Made by a program: the position numbers and the translations under genes. The notes under the pieces are model-generated. The model was given only the letters and a program-made list of their open reading frames with translations, was not told the DNA's origin and searched no databases. A stretch of 5,220 bases of DNA from Actinomycetota bacterium (GTDB lineage Bacteria > Actinomycetota > Actinomycetes > Actinomycetales > Microbacteriaceae), in assembly GCA_009702405.1 (NCBI GenBank), contig WLIC01000058.1, forward strand, positions 1 to 5,220. The letters run 5' to 3'. Of this stretch, positions 1 to 5,220 are shown one piece after another. How positions within the stretch are numbered: the stretch's first letter is position 1; the number at the start of each line of letters is the position of its first letter.

Positions 1-1047
1 ATCGTTGAAGCTGCTGTTCTAGCTGCAAGAGATCCTAAGAACCACCGTTACACACCAGCTGTTGGTTTACCTGAACTTCGTGAAGCTATTGCTGAGAAGA
101 CCAAGCGTGATTCAGGAACTGAAATCACTGCTGCTCAGGTTGTTGTTACTAACGGTGGCAAGCAAGCTGTTTATCAAGCATTTGCAACTCTGCTTGATCC
201 AGGTGATGAAGTATTAATGCCAACACCGTTCTGGACAACATACCCAGAAGCTATTCATTTAGCTGGTGGAGTTCCTGTTGAGGTTTTTGCTGGAAGTGAC
301 CAGAACTATTTAGTAACAGTTGACCAACTTGAGGCAGCAAGAACCCCTAGAACAAAGATCTTGTTGTTTGTGTCTCCTTCTAACCCAACCGGTGCTGTTT
401 ACTCTCGTGAAGAAGTTGAAGCTATTGGTAAGTGGGCTTACGAAAACGGTCTTTGGATTATTACCGATGAGATTTACCAGAACCTTACTTACAACGGTCT
501 AAAAGCATATTCAATTACTGAAGTAGTTCCTGAGCTAGCCGATAGAACCATCATGGTTAACGGTGTTGCTAAGAGCTATGCGATGACTGGTTGGCGTTTG
601 GGATGGATGGCTGGCCCATTAGATGCAATGAAGGCAGCTGCTAACTTGCAATCACATTTATCTTCTAACGTTTCTAACATCAGCCAGAGAGCAGCTATCG
701 CAGCTCTAACCGGTCCTCAGGATGAAGTTCTCGCAATGCGTGAAGCATTCAACAGAAGAAGACTTGTTGCTGTTGATGAACTAAACAAGATCCCTGGTTG
801 GATTGCACCAACACCTCAAGGTGCTTTCTATGTTTATTCAGATGTCACTGGCTTATTAGGGAAAGAGTGGGGTGGCAAAAAGATTGAAACCAGTCTTGAA
901 CTTTGCGATTACATTCTTGATGCAGCTGAAGTTGCTCTTGTGCCAGGTGAAGCATTCGGTCCTTCAGGTTATGTGAGATTGTCTTATGCCTTAGGTGATG
1001 CTCAACTAGTTGAAGGTATTCAAAGACTTCAGAAACTATTTAGCTAA
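1..1047 (+). CDS. aspC: PLP-dependent class I aminotransferase, AspC-like (5' end missing)
   Basis: The frame is open from base 1 to the TAA at 1045-1047 and encodes 348 residues. About 50 N-terminal residues are missing, judging from the usual length of roughly 400. The fold-type I aminotransferase landmarks are present in order (window residue numbers): a phosphate-contacting TNGGKQA loop at 50-56, the SNPTG motif with substrate-side Asn128, Asp156 and Tyr159 in the DEIY segment that contacts the PLP ring, Lys191 in the [12 protein letters not shown] segment (the Schiff-base lysine), and Arg326 in VRLSYA, expected to bind the substrate alpha-carboxylate. The NGGKQA and MTGWRLGW signatures point to the aspartate aminotransferase subgroup found in Thermus and Bacillus. 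That subgroup moves amino groups between aspartate or a similar amino acid and 2-oxoglutarate in the cytoplasm. Exact substrate cannot be read from sequence, so AspC is a subgroup name, not a proven activity. It faces the YhaV gene tail to tail with an 8-bp overlap and no terminator hairpin between them. Confidence 0.93.
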   Translation: MVEAAVLAARDPKNHRYTPAVGLPELREAIAEKTKRDSGTEITAAQVVVTNGGKQAVYQAFATLLDPGDEVLMPTPFWTTYPEAIHLAGGVPVEVFAGSDQNYLVTVDQLEAARTPRTKILLFVSPSNPTGAVYSREEVEAIGKWAYENGLWIITDEIYQNLTYNGLKAYSITEVVPELADRTIMVNGVAKSYAMTGWRLGWMAGPLDAMKAAANLQSHLSSNVSNISQRAAIAALTGPQDEVLAMREAFNRRRLVAVDELNKIPGWIAPTPQGAFYVYSDVTGLLGKEWGGKKIETSLELCDYILDAAEVALVPGEAFGPSGYVRLSYALGDAQLVEGIQRLQKLFS

Positions 1048-1486
1048 GTCTTTTTGATTCAGCAATAAGCTCATCCCAATCGTTTGGGACTCTTCCTGAC
1101 TCAAGCATTCTCTTAAAGACGAGATAGGCATCTGTCTTTGATCCGTAAGCTCGCAAAGTAGTTGGATCATTTACCCACCCGTACACAATGATGTTTCTGA
1201 TGCTGCTATATCTGAAAAATATTCTATATTGCTGTAAAAACTTAGCCCTAAACCAAAGTTTGTATCTTTGTCCAAGGGCATTCCCTAATCGGAAGTTTGC
1301 GGATGAAGGATCTTGGGGAATTCTTTCAGTAATCTGATGCGTGAGGGTGAAATGGCGTTTGACGTCCGGGTGATGAATCCAATCTGTCCCAGCTTTAGCT
1401 TTTGCATCAGCCATTTTTTGTGTGGAGGTAATGAGCTGATTCATGAATGCTGGGTGGGCAAGGAGAAACCATTCCGTTGAGGCCAT
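1040..1486 (-). CDS. yhaV: Type II toxin of the YhaV family (RelE-like ribonuclease)
   Basis: The gene encodes 148 residues, close to the 154 of E. coli YhaV. Recognisable family blocks run along the protein: an N-terminal AHPAF segment (10-14), PSSANFRLG (60-68), WFRAKF (78-83), a strand with RIFFRYS (88-94), YGWVND (102-107), [12 protein letters not shown] (110-121) and a C-terminal PNDW (134-137). YhaV toxins are ribosome-associated or free mRNA interferases that block growth when not held by the PrlF antitoxin. That activity is family knowledge and is not shown here. The ATG at 1486 directly follows the antitoxin TAG (TAGATG, zero spacing), with GAGG at 1498-1495 (8-nt spacing), so the two are translationally coupled. 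All conserved blocks are present without frameshift, so the toxin appears intact. AGA and AGG arginine codons are frequent here, unlike in the ribosomal-protein genes of this window. Confidence 0.9.
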   Translation of the reverse strand: MASTEWFLLAHPAFMNQLITSTQKMADAKAKAGTDWIHHPDVKRHFTLTHQITERIPQDPSSANFRLGNALGQRYKLWFRAKFLQQYRIFFRYSSIRNIIVYGWVNDPTTLRAYGSKTDAYLVFKRMLESGRVPNDWDELIAESKRLS

Positions 1487-1897
1487 CTAGATTTCCTCGT
1501 CCTCTGGCAATGCCTCATCCATGTCGAACGGCAAGGGTTGCGCTCTGAACTCCGCCAAAGTGGGTGGAAATCCAGGTACACCTACCCCTCTTTCCCCTGA
1601 CAACTCGAAGACCATGTCCTCGTACCACTTTTCATCTAGAGGTATCAACCGTTCAGGATGTTCAAGCATGTCCTTTTCCAAGAAATCAAGCCATTGATCA
1701 AATACTGGGTCAAAATGCGGTGCTTCTGCAGCCTTCTTGCCAACTCGGATACCCCCCGATTCATCAAGAATCCACTCCAGCTTGTCTCTCTTATTGAGAC
1801 CTAGAAGTTTGCGGATCCTTGCTGGGACTGTGGTTTGGTATCTGTCGGTAAGACTAGATTCGAGTTCGTTTTCATCCATGTCGATATGGTAATGCAT
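1487..1897 (-). CDS. prlF: PrlF-family antitoxin with AbrB-type DNA-binding domain
   Basis: The predicted protein has 136 residues. Residues 13-55 form a SpoVT/AbrB-type swapped-hairpin domain (LTDRYQTTVPARIRKLLGL, then an LEWILDESGGIRV strand pair), the fold PrlF uses to bind its own promoter. Residues 72-100 (FDPVFDQWLDFLEKDM, HPERLIPL) match the PrlF segment that contacts YhaV, and the tail (FDMDEALPEDEE) is acidic as in PrlF. Between them lies a Gly/Pro-rich stretch of about 25 residues (102-126) that the 111-residue E. coli PrlF lacks, as I recall it. The ATG at 1897 was chosen because GGAGG at 1910-1906 sits 8 nt before it. The GTG at 1912 and ATG at 1903 overlap or crowd that ribosome-binding site. 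The gene immediately precedes yhaV and should neutralise it and autorepress the operon. The family call is strong; the start is likely. Confidence 0.86.
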   Translation of the reverse strand: MHYHIDMDENELESSLTDRYQTTVPARIRKLLGLNKRDKLEWILDESGGIRVGKKAAEAPHFDPVFDQWLDFLEKDMLEHPERLIPLDEKWYEDMVFELSGERGVGVPGFPPTLAEFRAQPLPFDMDEALPEDEEI

Positions 1898-1907
1898 GTG
1901 CATTACC
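1888..1907. repeat. Perfect inverted repeat over the antitoxin RBS and start codon (probable operator or RNA hairpin)
   Basis: On the plus strand, GGTAATGCA (1888-1896) is followed by TG and then by its exact reverse complement TGCATTACC (1899-1907): 9-bp arms with a 2-bp centre. It covers the edge of the GGAGG ribosome-binding site, the ATG and the first codons of the antitoxin. PrlF-YhaV operons are autoregulated through inverted repeats near the antitoxin start (family knowledge), so an operator for the AbrB-type protein is the likeliest role. In RNA the inner pairs could open to a hairpin that hides the start codon. Which of the two applies cannot be told from sequence. Confidence 0.55.
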
Positions 1908-1910
1908 TCC
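1906..1910 (-). promoter_or_regulatory. Ribosome-binding site that fixes the antitoxin start
   Basis: On the minus strand this reads GGAGG, the strongest Shine-Dalgarno sequence in the window, 8 nt before the ATG at 1897. A longer in-frame start, GTG at 1912-1910, would place the ribosome-binding site inside the coding region, and the ATG at 1903 would leave only 2 nt spacing. The site supports the 136-residue reading of the antitoxin. Confidence 0.7.
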
Positions 1911-1935
1911 ACAAGAATCTAGATCGCCCTTTGCA

Positions 1936-1957
1936 TTTAGCGGGCTTCGGGGCTAAA
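1936..1957. repeat. Short inverted repeat in the tRNA-antitoxin intergenic region
   Basis: TTTAGC (1936-1941) and GCTAAA (1952-1957) are exact reverse complements enclosing a GC-rich 10-nt loop that contains a C(TTCG)G unit on the plus strand. There is no T-run after either end, so it is not a convincing terminator. It lies in the presumed antitoxin leader, where it might shape the mRNA or act as a second protein-binding half. The role is unknown. Confidence 0.25.
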
Positions 1958-2009
1958 CTCGTTAGAGGTAGTTTGACAACTGCCCCAAGCCTAATCTGGC
2001 AAATTAATC

Positions 2010-2039
2010 ATTTTAGATATCAATCTATTAGTGTGACCA
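2010..2039 (-). promoter_or_regulatory. Candidate sigma-70-type promoter for the prlF-yhaV operon
   Basis: On the minus strand, TGGTCA (2039-2034) and TAAAAT (2015-2010) are separated by 18 nt. The -10 box differs from TATAAT at one position, and the -35 box keeps four of six consensus bases. Transcription would start near 2003, giving a leader of about 105 nt that contains the 1936-1957 stem-loop and the 1888-1907 inverted repeat. This is pattern matching only; the region is AT-rich, so a chance match is possible. Confidence 0.35.
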
Positions 2040-2050
2040 TTTGCCCCCTT

Positions 2051-2123
2051 AGGGCAGTGGCTCAATTGGTAGAGCAGCGGTCTCCAAAACCGCAGGTTGC
2101 AGGTTCGAGTCCTGTCTGCCCTG
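2051..2123 (+). tRNA. trpT: tRNA-Trp (anticodon CCA)
   Basis: The 73-nt cloverleaf folds fully. The acceptor AGGGCAG pairs with CTGCCCT (2051-2057 with 2116-2122). The D-stem GCTC/GAGC is at 2060-2063 and 2072-2075. The anticodon stem GCGGT/ACCGC (2077-2081, 2089-2093) encloses loop CTCCAAA with anticodon CCA at 2084-2086. The T-arm GCAGG/CCTGT encloses TTCGAGT (2099-2115), with one G-U pair. The discriminator is G2123, as expected for bacterial tRNA-Trp. The 3' CCA is not encoded (CAA follows), so it must be added after transcription. It sits 59 nt before secE, a conserved actinobacterial arrangement, and is probably cotranscribed with secE-nusG. Confidence 0.97.
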
Positions 2124-2182
2124 CAAGCAGTGCCACATTTGTGTCATTGAAAGTAACACCAGCATTAACTGAAAGAAGAGAA

Positions 2183-2464
2183 ATGTCAGAAGAACTAGAG
2201 CAACAGCCATCTGAAGACCTCGTCGAGAAGTCGAAGGCTAATCGCGCTCAAGCACGCGGACCGATCGGTCGCATCATTCTGTTCATCCAGCAAGTAATTG
2301 CTGAGCTTCGTAAAGTTAACCGCCCAACATATGCAGAGCTTCGCAACTACACCGGAGTTGTTCTAGGTTTCGTTGTTGTTGTTATGGCAATCATCTTTGG
2401 TTTGGATTTCATCTTTGGACAAGGTGTCATCTGGCTATACACAGCTTTTAGCCCAGCTAAATAA
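2183..2464 (+). CDS. secE: Preprotein translocase subunit SecE
   Basis: This is a 93-residue single-span membrane protein, the short SecE form typical of actinobacteria. Residues 1-28 are polar and charged and cytosolic. Residues 29-45 (RIILFIQQVIAELRKV) make the amphipathic surface helix, followed by the conserved hinge NRPTYAELRNYT (46-57). Residues 58-78 form the transmembrane helix rich in Val and Ile, followed by a short hydrophobic tail. SecE clamps SecY in the SecYEG channel. The ATG at 2183 follows the purine-rich AAGAAGAG, a weak ribosome-binding site. Longer in-frame starts would read through the tRNA-Trp gene and are rejected. nusG follows after 32 nt, the standard secE-nusG pairing. 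Confidence 0.96.
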   Translation: MSEELEQQPSEDLVEKSKANRAQARGPIGRIILFIQQVIAELRKVNRPTYAELRNYTGVVLGFVVVVMAIIFGLDFIFGQGVIWLYTAFSPAK

Positions 2465-2496
2465 TTTTTGAGCAACACAAACTAATAAGGAAACTC

Positions 2497-3348
2497 GTGA
2501 CCGAATTTGAATCAGAGCAGAACCCGCTCGAAGGCGTTGACCTGGAAGTGGAGTCGTCAGACTTCGCCGAGACTGATCCTGCTTACATTGATGACACCAA
2601 CGCTGACGAAGCATCAGCTGAGGAGCTAGCCCTTCACATCGAATCTGATGTTGAGGTTGCAGCTGAATCTGAAACTGCAGCTGCTGCAGATATTCACGAT
2701 GCACCTGTTGCAGAAGCTGAAGACGAAGATCCTTATGCAGTTTTCAAAGCTGAACTTCGTTCACAGCCAGGTAAGTGGTACATCATTCACTCTTACGCAG
2801 GTTACGAGAAGCGCGTTAAGCAGAACATCGAAAACCGTAAGTTAGCAATCGTCGGTGGCGATGACATCTTCCAGATCGAAGTTCCAATGGAAGAATCCAT
2901 TGAAATCAAGAACGGTCAGAGAAAGCTTGTAACCAAGGTTCGTATCCCTGGTTATGTTCTAGTTCGCATGGAAATGAACGAAGACTCATGGTCTCTTGTT
3001 CGTGGAACACCTGCTGTTACTGGCTTCGTAGGTCACAGCGAATACCCAAGCCCACTGCGTCCTCAAGAAGCATTTGACATGCTCAAGACTCTTTACGTTC
3101 TACCTGAAGAAGCTGCTGCTAAGGCTGCTGTCAAGGGTGGAGCTAAGGGCAAGCAGAAGTCAATCCCTGTTAACGTCAACTACACACTTGGCGAGAGCAT
3201 CATGATCAAGGAAGGTTCATTCGCTGGACTTCCTGGAACTATCAGCGAGATCAAACCAGAAAGCGGCAAGCTAACTGTTCTAGTCTCACTATTCGAACGT
3301 GAAACCCCAGTAGAGCTTGGCTTCGACCAAGTTTCAGCGCTGGTCTAA
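2497..3348 (+). CDS. nusG: Transcription termination/antitermination factor NusG
   Basis: The protein has 283 residues, starting at GTG with AAGGA at 2487-2491 five nt upstream. Residues 1-80 are a strongly acidic, Ala-rich, probably disordered extension that is common in actinobacterial NusG and absent from the 181-residue E. coli protein. The NGN domain covers about 92-200 (KWYIIHSYAGYEKRVKQNIE, then the PGYVLVRM strand and RGTPAVTGFVG), which binds RNA polymerase. A Lys/Ala/Gly-rich linker spans 205-222. The KOW domain is at about 229-283, with the GSFAGLPGTI signature and LFERETPVEL, and contacts Rho or ribosomal protein S10. It lies between secE and rplK, the normal position. No unusual substitutions are visible in the two domains. 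Confidence 0.97.
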   Translation: MTEFESEQNPLEGVDLEVESSDFAETDPAYIDDTNADEASAEELALHIESDVEVAAESETAAAADIHDAPVAEAEDEDPYAVFKAELRSQPGKWYIIHSYAGYEKRVKQNIENRKLAIVGGDDIFQIEVPMEESIEIKNGQRKLVTKVRIPGYVLVRMEMNEDSWSLVRGTPAVTGFVGHSEYPSPLRPQEAFDMLKTLYVLPEEAAAKAAVKGGAKGKQKSIPVNVNYTLGESIMIKEGSFAGLPGTISEIKPESGKLTVLVSLFERETPVELGFDQVSALV

Positions 3349-3385
3349 AGATTTATAAAAACCTAACCAATAAGGAAAAGAAGAG

Positions 3386-3820
3386 ATGGCACCGAAGAAA
3401 AAAGTAACCGGCATGATCAAGCTACAGATCCAAGCAGGAGCTGCTAACCCAGCACCACCGATTGGTCCAGCTCTAGGTCAGCACGGTGTTAACATCATGG
3501 AATTCTGTACTGCATACAACAATGCAACAGCAGACCAGCGTGGAAACGTAGTTCCAGTGGAAATCACTGTCTACGAAGACCGTTCATTCACTTTCGTTCT
3601 TAAGACTCCACCAGCAGCTGAGCTAATCAAGAAGGCAGCTGGAGTTGCTAAGGGCTCATCAACCCCACACACTGTGAAGGTTGCCAAGCTAACTCGCGAA
3701 CAGGTACTAAAGATCGCAGAGTCAAAGATGTCTGACCTCAACGCCAATGACGTTGAAGCAGCAGCAAAGATCATCGCCGGAACTGCCCGCAGCATGGGTA
3801 TCACCGTCGAAGGTTTCTAA
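3386..3820 (+). CDS. rplK: 50S ribosomal protein L11
   Basis: The gene encodes 144 residues and is full length. The N-terminal domain carries the [18 protein letters not shown] segment (25-42), whose prolines lie in the thiostrepton-binding region near the GTPase-associated centre of 23S rRNA. The C-terminal domain (about 75-144) contains [14 protein letters not shown] and ends in [12 protein letters not shown], the rRNA-binding part. L11 forms the base of the L7/L12 stalk and is needed for RelA activation where RelA-type enzymes are present (family knowledge). The ATG is preceded by AAGGA at 3372-3376 with 9-nt spacing. The gene lies 37 nt after nusG. This short leader shows no stem-loop like the L1-binding site that precedes L11 in E. 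coli; such an element is found after the gene instead. Confidence 0.98.
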
Positions 3821-3840
3821 ACAAAAACAAAGAAACACTA

Positions 3841-3871
3841 GTGGGAGAGTTGCGCGCAACTCGCTAACCAC
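3841..3871 (+). promoter_or_regulatory. Probable L1-binding autoregulatory RNA element in the rplA leader
   Basis: In the rplK-rplA gap, GUGG (3841-3844) pairs with CCAC (3868-3871), and GAGUUG (3847-3852) pairs with CAACUC (3857-3862) around a CGCG loop. An asymmetric internal loop separates the helices: GA on the 5' side and GCUAA on the 3' side. The 5' strand GUGG-GA-helix has the same order as the L1 site in 23S rRNA helices 76-77 as I recall it (GGUGG-GA-GGCU). L1 is known to repress its mRNA by binding a mimic of that site. The element ends 34 nt before the rplA start. The inner part is also a perfect 16-bp DNA palindrome (3847-3862). The regulatory role is inferred. Confidence 0.7.
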
Positions 3872-3905
3872 GAACTGTGACCAATAAAGAAAAGGAAAAG
3901 CAGAA

Positions 3906-4610
3906 ATGGCAAAGCGCTCAAAGGCTTATTTAGCCGCAGCAGAGAAAATCACCGAAGGCAAGCTATACACACCTGCCGAAGCAGTGACTCTAGTAAAAGA
4001 AACCAGCACCTCATCTAAGTTTGATGCAACTGTTGAAGTTGCAATGAAGCTTGGTGTTGACCCTCGTAAAGCAGACCAGATGATCCGTGGCACCGTAGGT
4101 TTGCCTCACGGAACTGGTAAGACCGCACGCGTAATCGTTTTCGCAACAGGTGCAGCTGCTGATGCAGCTCGTGAAGCTGGAGCAGACGAAGTCGGTGGCG
4201 ATGAGCTTATCGAAAAGGTAGCCGCTGGTTGGACAGACTTCGACTCAGCAGTTTCAACTCCTGAATTGATGGGTAAGGTTGGTCGTCTTGGTAAGGTTCT
4301 AGGTCCTCGTAACCTTATGCCTAACCCTAAGACTGGAACCGTTACCCCAGACACAGCTAAAGCTGTTGCTGACATCAAGGGTGGAAAGATTGAGTTCCGT
4401 ATCGACAAGCAGTCAAACCTGCACTTCATCATCGGTAAGGTTTCATTCACTAAGGAACAACTAGGCGAGAACCTAGCGGTTGCTCTAGATGAAATCATGA
4501 GACTAAAGCCTTCATCATCAAAGGGTAAGTACCTTTTGAAGGCAGCTATCGCAACAACCTTTGGTCCTGGTATCGCCCTAGACACCAGCGTTACCAAAGT
4601 AGAGTTCTAA
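3906..4610 (+). CDS. rplA: 50S ribosomal protein L1
   Basis: The gene encodes 234 residues, the same length as E. coli L1. Domain I is built from both ends of the chain (about 1-67 and 160-234), and domain II lies between. The L1 signature [15 protein letters not shown] is at about 133-147, and the C-terminal strand ends in TSVTKVEF. L1 forms the mobile stalk that guides deacylated tRNA out of the E site, and as a free protein it represses its own mRNA. The ATG follows AAGGA (3892-3896) at 9-nt spacing, the same spacing as for rplK. The 85-nt gap before it holds the probable L1-binding element, the only structured gap in the cluster. It is the last gene before a strong hairpin. Confidence 0.98.
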   Translation: MAKRSKAYLAAAEKITEGKLYTPAEAVTLVKETSTSSKFDATVEVAMKLGVDPRKADQMIRGTVGLPHGTGKTARVIVFATGAAADAAREAGADEVGGDELIEKVAAGWTDFDSAVSTPELMGKVGRLGKVLGPRNLMPNPKTGTVTPDTAKAVADIKGGKIEFRIDKQSNLHFIIGKVSFTKEQLGENLAVALDEIMRLKPSSSKGKYLLKAAIATTFGPGIALDTSVTKVEF

Positions 4611-4646
4611 AAAGTTTTACCTAGCATTCACTAAAGAAAGTTAGGC

Positions 4647-4684
4647 TGAAGGACCAGGAGCAATCCTGGTCCTTCATCATCTTG
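4647..4684 (+). terminator. Hairpin after rplA, probable transcription terminator
   Basis: A perfect 13-bp stem, TGAAGGACCAGGA (4647-4659) with its complement (4664-4676), closes on a GCAA tetraloop of the stable GNRA class. Downstream is only the mixed TCATCTTG, not a clean T-run. Its position 37 nt after the rplA stop and before a gene with its own ribosome-binding site supports termination of the secE-rplA cluster. The poor T-run suggests partial or factor-assisted termination, or a 3'-end stabilising hairpin. Confidence 0.75.
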
Positions 4685-4691
4685 TAAGCAG

Positions 4692-4707
4692 TTCACAGAA
4701 GTGTGAA
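4692..4707. repeat. Inverted repeat upstream of the decarboxylase gene, possible operator
   Basis: TTCACA (4692-4697) and TGTGAA (4702-4707) are exact reverse complements separated by GAAG. The pair lies between the terminator hairpin and the proposed start at 4730, where a promoter for the decarboxylase should be. The size is typical of a dimeric regulator site. No convincing -35/-10 pair was found around it, so the operator call is speculative. Confidence 0.3.
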
Positions 4708-4729
4708 TGTAGATCGAAAGGTTGGGATA

Positions 4730-5220
4730 TTGGCAACAGAGGCATTCGGCGCAGCAACCCTGCTTGATTCTAAAGACCCAATGGGTCTTCGTTCCATTGC
4801 ACCATTACTAGACGCATGGATACGCGACATGGAGACAGACAGATCTCCCTTCCAAATACCAGGCCACAAAGGCCGCACTAATCTCACCGGACCTATTGTT
4901 GACGGTGACATCCCAGTTCTTCCAGGTAACCACCCTTACCGAATCTCACCTTCTCTAATTCTTGAAGCAGAAAAACTTGCTGCTGATCTTTGGGGAGCAG
5001 ACCTCTGCAGATTTGGTGTTAACGGTTCTTCTGGTTCTAACCACGCAGCTGTTATGGCTGTTGCAGGTCCTGGAGATAAAGTAATCGTCTCTAGAACACT
5101 GCATAAATCTGTTCTAGTTGGAATGGTTTATGCAGGAGTAACACCAGTTTGGGTTAGACCTGAAATCAACCCAGCAACAGGATTACCTGAATACTTACCT
5201 TCAACCAGACTCAAAGAAAC
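4730..5220 (+). CDS. Orn/Lys/Arg decarboxylase-family PLP enzyme (3' end missing)
   Basis: The first 163 residues are visible. Family motifs seen are IPGHKGR (43-49), FGVNGSSGSNHAAVMAV (95-111), GDKVIVSRTLHKSV (115-128) and the strand TPVWVRPE (138-145). These belong to the major domain of the fold-type I ornithine/lysine/arginine decarboxylases, where the GSSGSN loop holds the PLP phosphate and His125 would stack on the cofactor. The catalytic lysine lies beyond the window. Members make putrescine, cadaverine or agmatine; which one cannot be told here. The TTG at 4730 was chosen because AAAGG (4717-4721) is 8 nt upstream and the coding frame extends before the ATG at 4781, which has no ribosome-binding site. 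GTG at 4703 is the other option. The frame is open back to a TAA at 4685-4687. The N-terminus lacks the response-regulator-like wing domain of inducible E. coli enzymes, so this is the shorter SpeA/YaaO-like form. Confidence 0.85.
   Translation, partial: MATEAFGAATLLDSKDPMGLRSIAPLLDAWIRDMETDRSPFQIPGHKGRTNLTGPIVDGDIPVLPGNHPYRISPSLILEAEKLAADLWGADLCRFGVNGSSGSNHAAVMAVAGPGDKVIVSRTLHKSVLVGMVYAGVTPVWVRPEINPATGLPEYLPSTRLKE

Noticed and set aside
1898..1912. Longer antitoxin starting at GTG 1912 or ATG 1903
   Set aside because: The GGAGG ribosome-binding site overlaps or lies too near these starts, whereas ATG 1897 has ideal spacing.
1973..1978. Exact TTGACA as the -35 box of a tRNA-Trp promoter
   Set aside because: No acceptable -10 box occurs at 15-19 nt spacing. 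The nearest, TAATCT at 1992-1997, is only 13 nt away, so a promoter was not annotated.
2131..2146. Imperfect palindrome between tRNA-Trp and secE
   Set aside because: TGCCACA and TGTGTCA around TT have a mismatch and are short. No promoter or factor site could be supported.
1835..2182. In-frame upward extension of secE to an ATG at 1835
   Set aside because: It would read across the antitoxin start region and through the whole tRNA-Trp gene. The product before residue MSEELEQ has no SecE similarity.
2435..2704. Minus-strand open frame opposite secE/nusG
   Set aside because: It is Gln/Arg-rich low-complexity sequence mirroring the Ala/Glu-rich nusG start, with no recognisable domain.
3571..3804. 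Minus-strand open frame inside rplK
   Set aside because: It is an antisense shadow of a confidently identified ribosomal-protein gene.
4106..4597. 163-codon minus-strand open frame inside rplA
   Set aside because: It is long only because the opposite strand is codon-biased. The rplA assignment is secure and this product resembles nothing.
4693..4911. Minus-strand open frame at the decarboxylase start
   Set aside because: It conflicts with the plus-strand frame that carries the PGHKGR and GSSGSN motifs.
1..5220. CRISPR array, insertion sequence, prophage or riboswitch
   Set aside because: No regularly spaced repeats, transposase or phage proteins, or long structured leader other than the L1 element were seen.

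Overview
The window looks like a chromosomal segment of an actinobacterium with unusually moderate GC. A small, streamlined member of the Micrococcales (Microbacteriaceae-like aquatic lineages) fits best. The evidence is the order aminotransferase, tRNA-Trp, secE, nusG, rplK, rplA, the long acidic N-terminal extension of NusG, the actinobacterial type of L11, and the short intergenic gaps. Lineage is inferred from recognised protein sequence, not from a search.

Layout. 1-1047 (+): 3' part of a PLP-dependent class I aminotransferase gene (AspC-like), whose start lies before the window. 1040-1897 (-): a two-gene type II toxin-antitoxin operon of the PrlF-YhaV family, convergent with the aminotransferase and overlapping it by 8 bp. 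Its antitoxin start region carries a perfect inverted repeat (1888-1907). 1908-2050: divergent intergenic region with a probable minus-strand promoter for the antitoxin and, presumably, a promoter for the tRNA. 2051-2123 (+): tRNA-Trp(CCA). 2183-4610 (+): secE, nusG, rplK, rplA, a compact protein-export, transcription-elongation and ribosomal-protein cluster. The rplK-rplA gap holds an RNA element that resembles the 23S rRNA binding site of L1. 4647-4684: strong hairpin, probable terminator. 4730-5220 (+): 5' part of an Orn/Lys/Arg decarboxylase-family gene that runs out of the window.

How they work together. SecE is part of the SecYEG channel. NusG couples RNA polymerase to Rho and the ribosome. 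L11 and L1 form the two mobile stalk regions of the 50S subunit. L1 probably represses its own translation through the element at 3841-3871. The PrlF-YhaV pair is functionally unrelated. It looks like an accessory insertion into an otherwise conserved housekeeping neighbourhood, and it is the least ordinary part of the window. I found no CRISPR array, insertion sequence, prophage gene or clearly novel multi-gene system.
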